Shown: positions 23,640 to 36,450, numbered from the stretch's first letter. The stretch: DNA of 64,000 nt from Varroa destructor (GCF_002443255.2 NW_019211456.1:31245341-31309340); one strand, 5' to 3'. Numbers and translations are program-made. Notes: a model not told the origin generated them from the letters alone.

Positions 23640-24464
23640 GTACGTCACGTCTAATCATGTCAAGGCCATCAAGAGTAATTACCAGCAAATTCTGCGTTGG
23701 CCTAGTTTACCTCTGCTAGTATTTTAACACCCGTAAAAAAAATAAAAAGGTGGATTGCTATCATGGCAAAAATGAGGCGATAAGGACAAGGGACCTAGTA
23801 AAGTTCTACGGCCCTTCTATCTGCAGTACGCGCCACCTGCTGATGGAGAGTGTAAAGCTTTGTTATTGGTCTTCTGCTGTATTTTCGTATTGTCCCAACT
23901 TTAAATCATGCGCATAGACGCACACTGATAATACGGGTATATAGTAACTGCGGACGCGGTTTGAGTGAAGTGGTAGTTAGTACTTAAACAATGACTTTAC
24001 ACATCTGACAAAAACAATTCTGTTAAGTGCGTATTGAGTAATAGCCGAATAGCGGAAAAGATACATATCTAACAATACACGTGGTACGTGTGGACAAGAT
24101 AGATCTTTAAACTTGTATTATATTTAGGGAGATGTTAAGGCGACGTAGAGAAGCATCTGCGTTTTGAGCAAGCACAAGCACTTTGACAAGAACAATGAAT
24201 CTCTGCTTGTACAATAAAATGGTATTTCAGTCAAACAACACTTCTTTACTATATCTTGTCGTTCGCGCTAGAAATGTTTTACATTGCAATTTTATACTCC
24301 TAACTTGAATTGAGGGCAGAGATCTTGACAAAATGGCAAGATTAACCCAAGCCATTGCATGTCCAGACGAGTTCAACGAATCGAGCTGATTTGCAGACTC
24401 TATTGGTTCGGAAAAATTCTATGCTAAAGATATGTGAAAACAAATGATTCATTGTCACACATAC

Positions 24465-24469
<5 letters not shown>

Positions 24470-24504
<35 letters not shown>
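24470..24504. repeat. (TA)17 microsatellite
   Basis: Perfect TA repeat preceded by ACATGTG. Confidence 0.95.
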
Positions 24505-24507
<3 letters not shown>

Positions 24508-27010
24508 AAGGAAAGATACATAATAAATGTAGATATTTTTAGAGACACAAAAAACACATATAAATTGATATGCCGCACTGTCGATCGAATAAAACTAACT
24601 GGCATTATTAGGTTTACGGATCACGCCCTTGATGTAACAAAAACAAAAACGCTTCTATGGACAACAGATAAATTCTTGTCGTGCAGTGTTTGTACACTAC
24701 ACTTAAGAAGACGCGAGATAATTCAGGTTAGAAAGCAGACGAAATTACATTTAAGCGAGCTTTCTGAAGTAATTCTTAGCGGCAATCTTATATGTAGAAC
24801 CCACATACACAAACACACACACAGTAGTGGTAATAAAGGCTCGATGTGTGCTAAAACCTTCTTAACATCTCGATGCCAAGCACGTAACCTAAAAAAAAAG
24901 GCCAATCCACATGCTTAACACTAAAAATATACAATTAATGTGAGCCTGTAAATCGAAATGTATGCATCTTTTCGTGCTTATTTAGGTGCCTGTGGAATAA
25001 TCCCTTCGTTGTTCACGAAAAAGAAACCTAATATGGCTCAGCAAACAATTTGGGAAATTTGCGTTTTAGGGCTAATTTTGCTATCGGAATTACCTTAGAT
25101 TGCAGTAAGATGCTTGTGTTTGCATCTAGTTAAATGAAACATGCAGACGGGATCCATCAGTTAGGAAGTAAAGCGGATCGTACCTTCCTCAAGGCCACCG
25201 ATTTTTTACTTCACCATGAGAATAAGGTGTGCGCTATCAATACTGATAATGAACTACAAAGCTAGCTTGAAATACATATTATTTTGGTTCATGTACATAC
25301 GCCTGACAAAATGAGTCATTGTATGATAATACAGTAAGTAGCCTATCATGCGACCTAAGCGAGGTAGCTGGTAACAGCCACGGGTAGCAATTACGTTGCA
25401 TGAACAATTATGACAGACTTAAAAATTACAGATACTCATTGAAGTGGAATAGTTACAGCGCTTGATCTGCGAAATCCTACTCCCTCAATCCAAACCTGTG
25501 TAAAATTATAAATGATCGATTTCTTAATGAAATAAGTCACTTTCGGCGAGTTAATCGAAGGGACTTATTTTCAACAATAAATATGTCTATGTTTTTGAGT
25601 ACGGTAAAATACCGTAGGTGATCAGACCGTCACAGAAAATTATTACGGTCAATTACGTTATACAGTCACTGTGGACGTATGTTAATCATCGCGGCAGGAT
25701 GTATAAAAAAAAAAAGAAAAAAAAAAGAACAAAAATGGAAAAACACACTGCGCCCAGCCGCACGTCGTATCCGCTTCCTACAGCCAGACTCTATCACACT
25801 ATGTATTAATTAGAAGAATATTCTACGTATAGTGGTATCATATCAATAATATTTTACAATATAACTGTACGCTAAATTTATAGATTTTTATATGTAGCGA
25901 TTAATAACTGATGATGAACGATGAACAGCGATTGGTGGCGCTAGTGGTTAGCTTTGCATACAGACCTTAACATCCAAGCGGCCTACGAATATTTTTTTGA
26001 GTTTGCGGTATGGCCTAATTTGTTTAACAGTAGCAGAATGAGGGAAATTATCGAAGTTCGTATCTGTGAATGGAAAAATGCTTTTTCTATTTTTGTATAT
26101 TTTAATCTAATTTTTAGAATATATTCGATTGCCTACACAAATATTTACATATATACAAATGTTTCCGATAATGTTAACGAAATGAATTAAGTTCGCTTGT
26201 TCTATTTAGGCAGCAGATTTAAAACATACTTCTATTAAAGGAATTTTTTAAGTTATTCAAGTACCTGGGAATGAGCGAGATCTTTGAAATCTGTTCCCCT
26301 GTTTAACACTAGACGATATGCGTATATCTAACAGAAGCCCGTCCGTAGTCAATCTGATTAGCTGGCTAGCTATAAGTGTTACATTTTCAGAAGTTGCAAT
26401 AATAGAACTTTGAATGTTTAAAATCTTTTGCTCAGTTAGATCTTTTTAAGTTGACGTAAAATCTGTACACGCGCATGACAGACTCGGTGGATCAGCAACT
26501 CTTTCTATTTGTCACCCACGTAACGCGCCGCGAATCTTTTCATCGACGTAATGTCAAATTTTCCCAGCCTCTACCGTACGACCTTGTACCGTGAAACATT
26601 TCACTGTTCAGACACTAAAATGACAGTACTCTCATATTTGTACTGTAAAACGGCGCACCGATACCATATTCGATCGTCTGGATGTAAACAACAAATGATA
26701 ACATGTTGCCGCCATCCACAAACTTGCTTAAATGATTCGATAATGTCAGGCTGACCATATGTCAGTAAAGCCACGCCACGAAGACAGAAAGAAGGGGATG
26801 GATGGCTATACAACGGAGACATACATACTATCATAAGGCAATATAATTCGTTGAAGTTAACTAACCGTATCCGCTCTTTATATTGGTTACGAAAATGTTT
26901 TCCTGTTGACCACAGAGAAGTTATCATCTTCATCATAAGCCTTTCTGGTTTATCTCATTTCCATTTTGTCACGGGAATCAGCCGAGATGTTACCCACGAG
27001 CCAAACTGCG

Positions 27011-27013
27011 TAT

Positions 27014-27045
<32 letters not shown>

Positions 27046-27052
27046 TATATTA
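27011..27052. repeat. (TA)n with degenerate TATAT tail
   Basis: TA repeat from 27014 to 27040, then TATATTATATTA. Confidence 0.92.
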
Positions 27053-28333
27053 ATGAGACAGAAAACGACCCAGCATTTTCTCTTTCCGTAACGATTGTAT
27101 AACTTTGTCTTACACGCATTATTCCCATAACCGCCACAAAACTTGCCAGAATGTCAATAAATATAATAAAAGGGAGGCGTAAATAATTAATTCTCACTCT
27201 TTCCGAAACAACAAGCACTACTGGACGAGTGTAGAATAAAATCGATACTTTTGTTTCATACGAATTTTACTCTACATTGCGAACCATACCGCTATGCCGC
27301 AGTCCACCGTCTGAATGGTGACGTCCGTTTCCAGCTCACCGCGTCCATATGTAACGAATAGATAGTAACGTTCTGAGAGTACAAGCCGATAGACAGTTTG
27401 GGTTTTGCTAGCGTGAGCTCGTAATAGCAAAACAGTTCGTCGTTACACAATCGAAACCGTTCGGATTAAACGCTGCTTAACAGCCACGAATTTCCTCGAT
27501 GATTAGTCGACCGTAACGGACTGAGATTACGAGAAGGTTGTTGTTCGGGCTTGTTTCGGCTTCCCTTTGGACTCTTTTTTGTTTTCTAGAGAAGCGTTAC
27601 CTATTTACGTAGGTAGATATTTTCAACGATTTAGATGGATATAACTTCAAAGTTACACTTGTCTCCAGATAACGCTGAATGTTCATCGATGATTCGACTG
27701 GTGTACCCGATGCCAGTGTCGTCGTAACCGGCTTCCCTTTGCCAAAATTCGCCCGGATAAGTGATGCAACTTCAGCAGACGAAAACGTGTTACCACATCC
27801 TGGGGGCTATTACCTTTAGCCTTTTTCTCTCACTCTTTTTCGATTGATCGCTGTCAGTGCGGTTCAGCAACATCGATGCTGATTGGTCCGCGCCTACGAT
27901 TACCACCAGTTCTATATTGCCGCAACGTATTGCATTTATACTAGAGACTTAGATGGACTTTTGCGGGCGCGTCGGTAGACGACAATCGCTGATTAGTTAG
28001 CCAAAGCTGTCTTTAATCTAGATATGTGATGTAACCACACTACATCAATAAAACGCGCACAACATGATTATGGTGACGAACAGATTCATGCTGCTGGCGA
28101 TCTACGCAGAGTGCTCTATGAATATTATTATAGGAACGTTAAAAGCACAAAACTTAAGACGAACCTCACCCAAGGGCAATAACCTGATTCAGATCGATGC
28201 ACGCATCGCACCTCGGGATGCGAAACGCGAGTGCGCCGACCATGTTGATATACGTAACTTGTGTTGGTCAACTTTTCTATTGGTAACGCTTGTCTGTCGT
28301 AACGACAGTCCTAGCGTTGTTGGACATCGATAG

Positions 28334-28422
28334 GCGGTGGCAAAGGCCACGAATGAATCCATTTTGGCACTGGCGACGGCAACGAACAAGCATTTCGTTA
28401 CTGATGGCGGTACGATGTTGAC
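28334..28422 (+). CDS. Candidate 89-base exon, unknown
   Basis: Follows an acceptor-like atcgatag and ends at a consensus GTGAGT donor at 28423. It reads AVAKATNESILALATATN, then KHFVTDGGTML plus two bases, with mostly G/C third positions. The opposite strand is also open here (28189-28389), so the codon pattern alone does not fix the strand; the donor favours plus. The acceptor has a poor pyrimidine tract, which lowers confidence. Confidence 0.27.
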
Positions 28423-31360
28423 GTGAGTGAATTTCGACTTCGCTGTGGGTACCTACTGCTTGGACAATCTGATATTATTAATGTTAATGAGAATACTGGC
28501 TTCCAAACGGATTCAAACAGACGAGCTAACAGAGCGTGGTAGGGAGACGCGTACTTACCGCTTTAGGATAATTAAGTTTTGTTCATTTCATGATCGCATA
28601 AAGCTTTTTTCCATTTGTCTATTATTTGACATGTGGATGAAATAATAGGAAAGGCAATGGATCTTTTAAAGGTATTTCTTAGTTTAAGTTGACAGGAAGT
28701 GGTATCGAATGCAGGTGGTCACATTATGGTAACAACGGTCGTAGCATAATCCAAATATTTGCTGAGCATGTAATATTACGCGTTTGCCATTCTTATTAAG
28801 ATAGTACGTGTCCTTTCAATGACAGACATCTTCCCTTCGTGTGTAGCAGTTCGTAGTGATGCTAGCTTGTGGGCAAAGACGTAGTTAAGTTGATGCGTGC
28901 ATCAAGACATTGTAGTCAAGACGTACGTGAGATACATCTGAGTAGTAATAACGATGATTTGGTAGATTTAACTTCCTTTCAATACCCGACTGTAAGCTCT
29001 TAACCAAGCAAACACGTATCAAGGTGCAATGGTTGTATATAGCCGTGCCAAGAAACTGTGCTTGGGTACGCGATGGCCGTTACGATACGTCAATTTTCAG
29101 GTGGCAAATATAAACCAAGTATATTCGCCAAGTTCCAGAGGCACCAGCGGATAGCTATAGGATACATTACTCTTGATTTTGAACTATTTGATTTCAATGA
29201 TTCTGCATCATTTATTGCTTCAATGTTATAAAGTCAGTATTTTTTTGTAATAATATTAGAAAAAAACAAATGTTCATTGTAATTAGATCATCCAGAAATT
29301 TTGATCGAATCACTTTTTGAGCTCACCATCTACTACATATAAGTTTTTAGCTTTTATTTTGTATTCTTAAATTCTTATCCGTCCCTAGTTCACGCCCGGT
29401 AGTTAAAGCGTTATGCATTACTTTCGAGGATTGGGTCCCAGCACGCAACTGTGTCCATGCCGGGATTCGAAGCCAGACGCCATCTGTCCCTAGGCTTAGT
29501 AAGCTAACAAGTTTCCTGCTACGGAATGCCTAGTTGATACCGACCATTGTTTATCCTTGGGCTCTAAATGAACTAGCAGAACTTTTATGATTGCTTGGCA
29601 AATGTCATAGGACTTCCTCAACATTGGAGACGCAGCTAAGCTCTACCGATAAGACAACTGTTCGACTATTCTACTTTCCTATTATAAAATATAAACATGT
29701 CCTCTCTGATTTGTATGAACGTTTCATTTTATTCCGACGGATTATCGTTCATTTGTGGTCGTATCTCTGCAGGGCAACAGGGGATACGCGAAACGCGCCT
29801 CACATTTTTTGCTGTCAAAAATCACGAGAATACTGTCCTATTTTTAGCATGATCGTATTTATGGTTTTGTTGCTCTACATGTCTCTGGAAATGTATAATA
29901 TAGGTGCGTATTATACACGAGACGCGTAGCGTCGAAAAGGAGTAAACAGCGCCATTAGTGCCATATATGCAAAAATTCCCGTAGCGAGTGCCTACTGAGA
30001 ATTTTTACACATAGCTAATTTCATAAAAGTTTTATTATTATTGTTGCAATCGGAAGCTATGGGGGATACTTGTGAATTTAAAGGAAAATTAAGTATGCTT
30101 TATGGGGACGTTCGAATACACAAAAGGTCAACTTTGCTGAGACTAGGTCGAAAAACAAAGAAGCACAGCCTGGCACACAAATCCAGAATTTACCTTCTTG
30201 GCTAGGTAATACCGTAGTCATTAGGTTGTTGGTGCGTCGTGCCTTTCGTGTCTTTTTTCGGTTGCCGTAGTAATTTATCGCGTTTTTTGAATGAGCTAAG
30301 TTTACAAAATTATTATCCAAATTTCAAAGATTGATGGAATGTTCTTAGTAAAAAAGAGCTATCAATTTCTGAGCTCTGAGTGAATGTCTTTAATATTAGT
30401 GATTTATTAATTTCTTTCATATAAAAATGTGTCTAATAGAGACGTGATTACCCTTTGCCACGTTGTCAATTATGACTGTTTATATAGCAAGATAATGTAT
30501 CCAGCTACGGTCATATGGATACAGCACACAAAGAAATCACAAAACCCAAAATTAAGGTGATAATCAATGTTTAAGATCACTGGAATTCTTGGGCTCTCAA
30601 TAGTTTTTCCGCATTGGTCAGCTTATGTTCGAATGTTGAATGGTCGAAACAAACGCATCGGCCGGCTACGAAACGTAATGTAATTACAATTTTTTGTTTT
30701 TTTTTTTAAATTTTCTCGCTAGTTTTATACTAAATATTTTTTTATAATACTTTCAGCGATTGTATATTTATTGCCACATACACATTTTGCTTTTCTGGGG
30801 TTTAAACCCTTCACCGCTGTTACCTGGCTTGACACTCGGGGTCTGTGCTGGCAAAACAGGGGGACCAGGATACCCTCAGGCGTACAAGCAATCCTATGTG
30901 CATTATAGATTAGCAAAAACAAAGCCTTATTTAGATAACAATAAAGTATGTTTAAAAAGTTCTACTATGTGCAAGCCACGGTGTATTTCTTAGAGATACG
31001 ATTGTCGTACACAGTTTACTGGCTTTAAGCAATAGCCCGTTTTAAGCGGAGATATACCCGTATTGTAGCATCTTGGTAGTGCTCGGGCCGTTCTCTTTAC
31101 TAATAAAGCTAACATTAACATTATGTTAGTTTCCAATCACCAACAATGACTGCAATGGCATGCCGCAATCTGGTTACTGTTGAACGATGCCGCCGATGTT
31201 AAGACCAGGAGAATCAGCTAAATTACGTAGAGGTATTTTACTACAACGAAATCGTTCCTAACTATTACAGAACTATGAAGTTGTAACAACAAATGGGTAT
31301 TTCGGGTTGATTACCGCAATTCGTAACTTATTTAGCAACTGCTGCCTGCTCCAGACGGAT
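28423..31360. other. No firm gene
   Basis: Frames at 28427-28645, 29591-29929 (112 codons, hydrophobic end, no usable ATG), 30078-30320 (minus) and 30760-30993 lack support. A tRNA B-box-like sequence lies on the minus strand at 29459-29473 (see findings). A T-rich stretch lies at about 30694-30710. Confidence 0.35.
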
Positions 31361-31700
31361 GGCCGAGTTTTCTAAACGAAAGTCAGCGTAACAGAACATC
31401 TAGCCATCGTAGGTGTCGCCCCACACCACATAACGCCGTTCGTACCAAAAAACCGCCACAACGAACCCTCTGCGTCTCATTTACCATCGAAATCAGCTGA
31501 AATAGCCGCAGTAGCTCCGCCCTATCAATGGCAGCGAAAACGATCGAAGCAAAACAGGATAGCGTCGAATCGTTGTTGGGAAAATTCGTTTATTCGCCGG
31601 CAGTTGTTGGCATTGTCTCTGTCGTCGTCGTCGGTGTTCGATTTGTTCGGTAGACTTTGTTCCACCACAGTACTAATACGAACATTACCGCTAACGCCGT
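31361..31700. promoter_or_regulatory. CpG-rich promoter-like block
   Basis: The density of CG dinucleotides rises sharply compared with the flanks (for example tcgtcgtcgtcggtgttcg at the end). An inverted or direct GC-box-like CCGCCC lies near 31517, just before the ATG of the 41-codon ORF. No TATA box is seen. The block would fit a TATA-less promoter and 5' UTR. Function is inferred from composition only. Confidence 0.3.
31528..31653 (+). CDS. Candidate 41-residue membrane micropeptide or first coding exon
   Basis: The ATG at 31528 has G at +4 and an in-frame TGA upstream, and opens 41 codons to TAG 31651-31653. The start is MAAKTIEAKQDSVESLLG, a soluble charged segment, followed by YSPAVVGIVSVVVVGVRF, about 18 residues of hydrophobic sequence ending in Arg, which looks like a single membrane span. 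Total length fits a tail-anchored micropeptide. Alternatively the CG|GTAGAC at the end is a donor and this is a first coding exon. It lies in the most CpG-rich piece of the window, as expected for a gene start. No family is recognised. Confidence 0.35.
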   Translation: MAAKTIEAKQDSVESLLGKFVYSPAVVGIVSVVVVGVRFVR

Positions 31701-33636
31701 TCTAACTAATCCGCCTTAACTCGTGATTCGACCTGCTGCGTGTTTGTCTATCTGCGTGTATCTATGCGAGTTTCGATCCAAATCACATAAAAGTAACGAG
31801 GCTCTCTGAAGAACTGTCACTGCACATCAACATTTATGTAGGTATATTAGGTTCTAATGGCCACTGAAGCGAGGAACAGCCTCTTTGTAAACTAGCGTAT
31901 AGAAGTTGTTTCTACAGTGGCTCCGCTTGTCTTCGAAAATGGTTCAGGAAAGCACCTAAAGAGTTAAGTCGAATTCGAAAATTTGCAAATGGCGGGTCAT
32001 TTAAAGAAAGCCATTTGCTTCCCAAGAAGATGAAGAGCGCTGATGGAGGAAGATTGTTATTACTAGTTATGTTAAATGTTAACTGTCATTATTACCTCTT
32101 TATTACGATAATGAAAAGAGATCAACCCGATAATTAACTGAACACAACTATAATCACATTTATATGAATTGGCGCTTGACGAAATTAACCTCACCGATAA
32201 CATAGGAATAACTGTAACGTATATTTCTAAGTTTGAAATGATGAACCATACAAGATAAAAACAATTAATAATAAAGGCTACCGAACGAAATTAAGAAAAC
32301 GGTCTATTCTTCATTGTTGAGAAAACTGCTAACGATCCTAGTACTGCGGAACATATTTAGAGTGATAAGAGAAAACATATCATAATTTAGTTGATTAAGC
32401 TGCTACATAACAGATTAGTCGTTAGTATACAAGATTTAGTGGTTAGATAAAATTTAGCGGACAATTTATAATATTCAACTAAATAATTCTATAGAACTGT
32501 GATCATGTTATTATAAGTCATAGATTCAGCAAATTTAGCCAGCTAAGCTAAAAAGATTTTTCTTTTATAGAAATATATCCACAAAAAAGCTAGAGCTAAA
32601 CATCTGTGGATACCGTTTCGCATATCAATAAATAAGAATAGAAGCATATCAACAGTCACCTAGTCTAGTAATCTTTATGAACGATAATCATTGTTGATTA
32701 CTTGGGACACGTATAGAAAAAACTACACGTTTTCTGCAAAATGACCTAATGAAAAAAATCATTAATTGATGTCAATAGTCAAAGTTAAGTATAAAGACAC
32801 GGCAATAATTTCTATTGGCAGACACCAATTCTGTTTACTGAAAGCACGTCGCATGTGATTTGTGAAATGAGTTTCTCCTGAATATTGAAAAAGCATCGAT
32901 TCTATGATCCCTTAAAAGACAACCTCCTATGCCTATTAAGGGATTCCTCCTAAGGTTTATGTAAGCTAAGATAAATTAAGGGAACGAACCGTTACGAAAT
33001 CGAGAATTTCTCGTCAAAGTTTCCCTATACCGAAATAGTAATAACAGGAAACAATAATCGACCACAAAAGTGTCCGCGACGATGTACGGCGCTTCTATAA
33101 GGCCAAGAGTAATGATGTCGACAAATAGCCTCATTTTCCCATTTGTGTTAATTTTCCGCCAACAAACCAATCAATACCCGTCCGCTTATTTGAACAAATA
33201 GTAGCTGGGAGCACATCGAATATAAACGCGTGATTTAATCCTTACCAATTATTCGGGTATACAGATTCAGTACGGCAAGAAATCATAAAATACTACCATC
33301 ACGGAATCATTTCAACCGGCGCACTAAACGCCGTAAGCTCAGCTATTCACCAAGCTTAAGCGAAATATTAAATCAATTTTCATTTATTTAATCAAATCAA
33401 AATATTTTAATCAATATCTTTATGTGAGGTTTGTTTAAATAATACGAGAAGTATATCTTCGTGGAAAGCACGTACAGCAATAGTCGCCATTAGTAAGTAC
33501 AACTATAAATAATAGAAAAAAATTCCACCTAATTATTATTTACTATAAATGAATATTAATTGAATAATTCTTATTTACAAAATTCAATGCTTGAGGCAAC
33601 TATAGAGCTGCTTAGACAGTTATATTCATTTTTTAG
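31701..33636. other. No gene recognised
   Basis: Very AT-rich from about 32.05 to 33.55 kb. A 9-bp perfect stem with a 20-base loop lies at 32907-32944, and CCTCCTA occurs twice (at about 32924 and 32946). Nothing coding is supported. Confidence 0.4.
32907..32944. repeat. 9-bp inverted repeat
   Basis: ATCCCTTAA at 32907-32915 and its exact complement TTAAGGGAT at 32936-32944, separated by 20 bases. Confidence 0.75.
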
Positions 33637-33936
33637 ATTGAACTTGATCCTTCAGACGTCTCTGCATGGTCTCCCGTCTGAGTACACTTTCAATCCACCG
33701 GCTAGACAAAACGTTCGGTGCTTTAAATGGCGTTCTGTAAGTACGGATTCAATATAGTTTGTTTTTTACAAATCTATGTGGTGTCTGATACAGGTATCTG
33801 TAACCAGAAGCAAATGTTCAAAGCAGACCGCATTTCAAAGATAACAATGTCAATAAAATCGCATAGACTACAAGTTCAGGATGTAGAGATCGCTGATACA
33901 AATCAGGCGGACAGAAAACATGTGACTCATAAGTAA
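33637..33936 (+). CDS. Candidate gene end: two exons, 71-base intron
   Basis: Exon 33637-33736 follows a very good acceptor (ttatattcattttttag) and ends at a consensus donor TTCT|GTAAGT. Exon 33808-33936 follows gtatctgtaaccag and ends at TAA. After one base of a split codon, exon 1 reads LNLILQTSLHGLPSEYTF and ends NVRCFKWRS. In phase 0, exon 2 reads KQMFKADRISKITMSIKS and ends QADRKHVTHK. The joined tail is about 75 residues, basic, with no membrane segment. The intron contains a T-rich stretch before the acceptor. Matching phase and a consensus donor are the support. The family is unknown, and upstream exons were not found. Confidence 0.4.
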
Positions 33937-36270
33937 TCGACATGGACTTATGAATCGATTTTTGCGTCAAGGTAGCTTCACGTTCATGTATCAGAAATAC
34001 TCGGGATCGCCGAAGTTCCTGCCGGCTAAGAAACGCTTTGCGATTTCCACAATGATGCCTGTCAATGAAGGTAGTCCTTGAACCTGTGTTAAGGTGTAAT
34101 CTTTTTGGAATAAGGTAAACTGAGGAGATTTTTAATACAAATAGCGCAGCCATAATTATTATAGTAATATTGTCACATTCGATAGATGGGAACAACAACA
34201 GAAGTACATGATCGTATCAAAAAAAAAAAAACGATCATATTTGACGAGGAACAGCCGTACAACGTGCGTCTCCGTAGATCGTATCACCTGTGATAATGGA
34301 ACGTACCCTGAAGAAGGTTAGAATATTATTCTACATTGGTTAGATTCTACACAAATTAGGTGATTACACAAATTTAGAAATAGCTAACTTAAGTAGGCGC
34401 AACAGCGTTCGGTAGATTAACTAGTCAGGTCAAGATGGGTAAATCTTAGACGCAAAGTCAAGCGCGAGAGGATCTCGGTTGACTGTTTTGCGGGGAACGG
34501 TAAACATCCACAAACTACAGCTATAAAAGCCCTTCATCCTCTACGTAAGTTAATTATACTTTCTAACTGCATTCTGTGAAACGGCGTTCCCAAAATGTTT
34601 ACTTAAGATTGATTATATACGTTAGATAAACTAGTAGCCCTTTTAAGTGTACTTCTTTTGCAGAAATAACATGGTGTCTCAAAGCCTCGTAGAGCGGGAA
34701 ATTCGTATACCACTACGAGTGTGTCTGTCGCGATATCTGACTGAGTTTAGATAAACTCCTCCAAGTATTCTAGTGTACTTATACATTCTATTTGTACGCT
34801 GGTTCAATCGCTACTGAATTCTAGACTTACGCGTATCGTGACACGTAGATGTAATACGAAAAATACGTTAGCTAGTGTTGCATACCCAACGAACTTATCG
34901 CCGGAGTGTTAGTTCATAGCGACGCGCGCAAGCAATCTCATAGTTTCCAAAGTCGAACCATCGACATTTGAACACATAGATATTTATTTATAATTTGTGA
35001 AAAACAACTTTCGGCGGGGCAATAAAAATGTGTCTAGTTTTTTTTTTTTGAAAAAAAAAGTTATCCGTTTATGACTTACGTTTCCTCTTAAAAGTGAGAC
35101 AATAATCTCTCTATGATCGCCTACATACTATTACACAGTGAAATATGAAAATCCCGAATTCAATTATAATGTAAATAGCTTATATCCACTGTCCTCATCG
35201 ATGGCACGTCCAATAGAATCATCTACTACAGAACAGACTTTTTCACAAAGGATATTACAACTACGATTGCATTAACGCTGTGTTTGATTCTGCATTTCTT
35301 TCAGACTCGGAGCTCATGAAAAATTAAGTTTTCAGGTATTTTGCAGTTCTCAAATATGGCTGACCACAATTGTTTCTTTAAGAGCACAAATTGACTTCCG
35401 CTATCCAAATGGATGGCAATTTTTTTTTCACCGGCTTACTTAACCTAGTGCGACGTTACCTATACCACTGTTTTATAACAGGCTAGATTTCTGCATCAGA
35501 TTGCACCTTAGGTTAACGTGACATAAATTACGCATATGAAATTTGCTGCATAAAATTGTGTCTTTCAATGTTCATAGAATCCGATGTATTTTTTCAGTGA
35601 GCACCTACTTTGATAAATATATATTCATACAAGATAATGCAACGTACTACACAAATGTATAAGCTTCAACGATAGAGCTGCATGATAGCCGCGTCTTTAA
35701 TCAGAACAACGCAGGTAATAGTTTCAGGTAGACACCACTATCAACGGATCGTCAAGCTTGAACGTCTGAGGAAAGAAAAATTAATTTTTCGCCAAAAAAT
35801 TATTTCTTGAACGACCCTTTACATCATAGGGTAAGGTAGCATAAGGCTCACGATCGACAAAAACACAACAAATGATCGAATCGCCACCTAAATGCCGATT
35901 GGTCAAAATCCAATAATGATCTGTGTAGAATTTACTCTCAGGATTATGTGAAAACCTCCGCATTTATAGTCTTTTTATGCGGAGTCACATTGCTTAATTT
36001 TGTTACCGTTGATGAGTTGTTTGAAATAAGGTATTCTACTCACAAGCTTTTGTTCCTATTATTTCAATACAACGACTAAGATTTTTTTATTTAGCCAACC
36101 CAGCCATAGCTTAGTACAGTCGATGATTCACAGGTGCATGACAAAGCTTAAACTAGAATGAATCTAAATGAATTCCCATCTCATTACATATTTTGCATGA
36201 GGTGGGCATAATAAAACTTTGCCTATATCTACTGAAGTTAACGTGACCGAGAAGCATGTAATCAAATCGC
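33937..36270. other. No firm gene; stem-loop and homopolymer tracts
   Basis: The minus frame 33818-34198 (126 codons, overlapping the exon candidate above) is probably its antisense shadow. A TATAAAAG at 34522-34529 has no initiator at the right distance. A T12-G-A9 tract lies at 35038-35059. Nothing else is seen. Confidence 0.35.
34208..34238. repeat. 8-bp inverted repeat around an A13 run
   Basis: ATGATCGT at 34208-34215 and its exact complement ACGATCAT at 34231-34238 enclose an A-rich loop; the A run is 34219-34231 and overlaps the first base of the right arm. Confidence 0.85.
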
Positions 36271-36450
36271 ATGTATGTCCTAAGACTTTACCGCATTGTT
36301 ATCATGGACTACTTGCGACTTGAGCAAATGGAAGTGATTCATGGCGATGAGCAGACGACAAGGAAGCCATATGCAATCGGTTGCCATATAGGTGCCAATA
36401 ACAATTGCGTCCTACAAAAAGCAAGGTTGGAAGTCTCTGTTGTCGCGTGA
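36271..36450 (+). CDS. Candidate small ORF, 59 residues, unknown
   Basis: An in-frame TAA at 36259 is followed by an ATG at 36271. A second ATG at 36304, in strong context (A at -3, G at +4), gives 48 residues. It reads MDYLRLEQMEVIHGDEQT, then KPYAIGCHIGANNNCVL and ends ARLEVSVVA. The product is hydrophilic, balanced, with two Cys. The second start is preferred by context. No family, poly(A) signal or splice site adds support. Confidence 0.27.
   Translation: MYVLRLYRIVIMDYLRLEQMEVIHGDEQTTRKPYAIGCHIGANNNCVLQKARLEVSVVA

Larger units (their letters stand above)
23640..28333. other. Gene-poor stretch; TA and CA microsatellites, unproven frames
   Basis: TA repeats lie at 24470-24504 and 27014-27052, and a short CA repeat near 24805. 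Frames crossing the TA tracts translate to YIYIYI and are artefacts. A perfect 7-bp hairpin with an AAA loop sits at 25600-25616. The minus frame 26601-26936 (111 residues, real ATG, MMKMITSLWSTGKHF; end YKYESTVILVSEQ) and the plus frame 28064-28333 (MIMVTNRFMLLAIYAE) are possible but unsupported. At 27.3-28.0 kb CpG content rises, with an inverted CCAAT box (ATTGG) at about 27881, suggesting a promoter area. Confidence 0.3.

Noticed and set aside
25618..25809. 63-codon ORF with a lysine run
   Set aside because: The run comes from a poly(A) tract with G interruptions; nothing else supports coding.
29591..29929. 112-codon plus-strand ORF with a hydrophobic end
   Set aside because: It starts at TTG directly after a stop, with no upstream acceptor or usable ATG; length is within chance expectation.
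33818..34198. 126-codon minus-strand ORF
   Set aside because: It overlaps the better-supported plus exon 33808-33936 in antisense and has no motif of its own.
34522..34529. TATAAAAG as a core promoter
   Set aside because: No initiator lies 25-32 bases downstream and no exon follows.
35038..35059. T12-G-A9 tract as a transcription terminator hairpin
   Set aside because: Such terminators are bacterial; in this eukaryotic context it is most likely two homopolymer runs.
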